From NCBI GenBank assembly GCA_030044455.1, contig JASHVU010000115.1:1-6101 (forward strand): 6,101 bases of DNA, given 5' to 3'. The number at the start of each line of letters is the position of its first letter. The first letter of the stretch is position 1. Source of the stretch: Acidobacteriaceae bacterium. GTDB taxonomy: Bacteria > Acidobacteriota > Terriglobia > Terriglobales > Acidobacteriaceae. The position numbers and the translations under genes are program-made. The notes under the pieces were generated by a model. The model worked only from the letters and a program-made list of their open reading frames with translations, was not told the origin of the DNA and searched no databases. Shown in pieces: positions 5,468-6,101 of this stretch.

Positions 5468-6101
5468 ATGGACGAGATAGTTTCGGTTCGAAAACTTATA
5501 TTGCTGCCGGGCATGGACGGCACCGGGACACTGTTTGGCCCGTTTATCGAAGCGCTTCCGGGCGGCTTCGATGCGTCGCCAGTCTCGTACCCCGCGGATC
5601 GGCCGCTCTCCTATTCCGAATTGGCAGAGCTTGTCATGAGTCGGCTGCTCGCTTCAGAGCCGTTTGTGCTGTTGGCTGAGTCGTTCTCAACGCCGCTTGC
5701 AATTGAGATTGCGGCGGCGAAACCGTCTGGGTTGAGAGCGTTGATTCTGGTTGCGGGATTCGTGAAGAACCCGAGCCACACGTGGGCCGCGCGTGTTCCG
5801 CAGGGCTTTCTGATTGCGAGCAGTCGCCTTCGACTCTCGGGATTCTTCATCAGGCGATTCCTGATCGGCTCTGGCGCGTCGCGTGAATTGCAAACGGCGG
5901 TGGAGCGCGCAATCCGTTCGGTCGATCCGCGAGTCGTTGTGAAACGTCTCAAGTCAATTCTGGATTGCGATGTGCGAGCGGAGCTATTGCGGGTGAGTGT
6001 GCCGATACTCTATATGCAGGCGGCGCAGGACCGCGTTGTGCCGCCGAGATGCCTGGCGGAGATTCTAGCGGTCAAGCCGGACATAAAGGTAATGCAAATC
6101 A
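5468..6101 (+). CDS. Alpha/beta hydrolase, C-terminus cut by the window
   Basis: The frame is open from the ATG at 5468 to the window edge (211 full codons). The first strand and oxyanion loop are KLILLPGMDGTG. The nucleophile elbow is LLAESFSTPLA, with probable nucleophile Ser72. In this hydrolase group the elbow is normally G-E-S-F-S-G; here both flanking Gly positions of the G-x-S-x-G pattern are replaced (Ala70 and Ser74). A helical lid region covers about 100-170, and Asp188 in YMQAAQDRVVPP is the likely catalytic acid. The catalytic His lies beyond the edge. No signal peptide is seen, so it is probably cytoplasmic; the substrate is unknown. An alternative in-frame ATG at 5417 would add 17 residues and crowd the divergent promoter region. 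I prefer 5468 because the first core strand begins soon after it. Its ribosome site is weak (GGA about 5 bases upstream). Confidence 0.82.
   Translation, partial: MDEIVSVRKLILLPGMDGTGTLFGPFIEALPGGFDASPVSYPADRPLSYSELAELVMSRLLASEPFVLLAESFSTPLAIEIAAAKPSGLRALILVAGFVKNPSHTWAARVPQGFLIASSRLRLSGFFIRRFLIGSGASRELQTAVERAIRSVDPRVVVKRLKSILDCDVRAELLRVSVPILYMQAAQDRVVPPRCLAEILAVKPDIKVMQI

Overview
The window looks like a piece of a GC-rich, soil-type bacterial chromosome. It most resembles Acidobacteriota (class Terriglobia), because a secreted CE15 glucuronoyl esterase, a divergent SGNH hydrolase and a LytTR response regulator sit close together. That assignment rests on recalled protein-family resemblance, not on a search. 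Eight protein genes are supported. Two run off the window edges. No RNA gene, CRISPR array, transposon or integrase is visible, and no intergenic gap reaches 300 bases.

Layout. Bases 1-228 (minus) encode the start of an exported SGNH/GDSL-type hydrolase. It is transcribed away from 309-1841 (plus), an exported 510-residue CE15 glucuronoyl esterase; an 80-base region separates them. The esterase converges on 1970-2794 (minus), a LytTR-family response regulator. The 128-base gap between those two genes holds two strong hairpins. Upstream of the regulator lies the best promoter in the window: TTGACC, 18 bases, TACAAT. A 7-base inverted repeat overlaps its -35 box. Next come a three-helix membrane protein with two zinc ribbons (2921-3451, minus) and an ECF sigma factor (4620-3955, minus) whose stop codon overlaps the GTG start of a small two-helix membrane protein (3958-3584, minus). 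An intrinsic terminator at 4678-4700 separates this pair from a DUF1905/YdeI-OmdA protein (4688-5395, minus). Finally an alpha/beta hydrolase (5468 to the right edge, plus) diverges from the YdeI gene and is cut off before its catalytic His.

How the genes fit together. The left end looks like a small plant-polysaccharide de-esterification locus: CE15 enzymes cut the ester between lignin and glucuronoxylan, and the neighbouring SGNH enzyme may remove other acyl groups. The middle is regulatory and membrane-sensing: a response regulator with no kinase beside it, a zinc-ribbon membrane protein, and a translationally coupled sigma factor/membrane protein pair in which the membrane protein is a plausible but unproven anti-sigma factor. 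The right end is two unrelated accessory enzymes or stress proteins. I saw no clear-cut new multi-gene system. The best leads are the sigma/membrane pair, the CE15 active-site variant and the operator-like element at the LytTR promoter.
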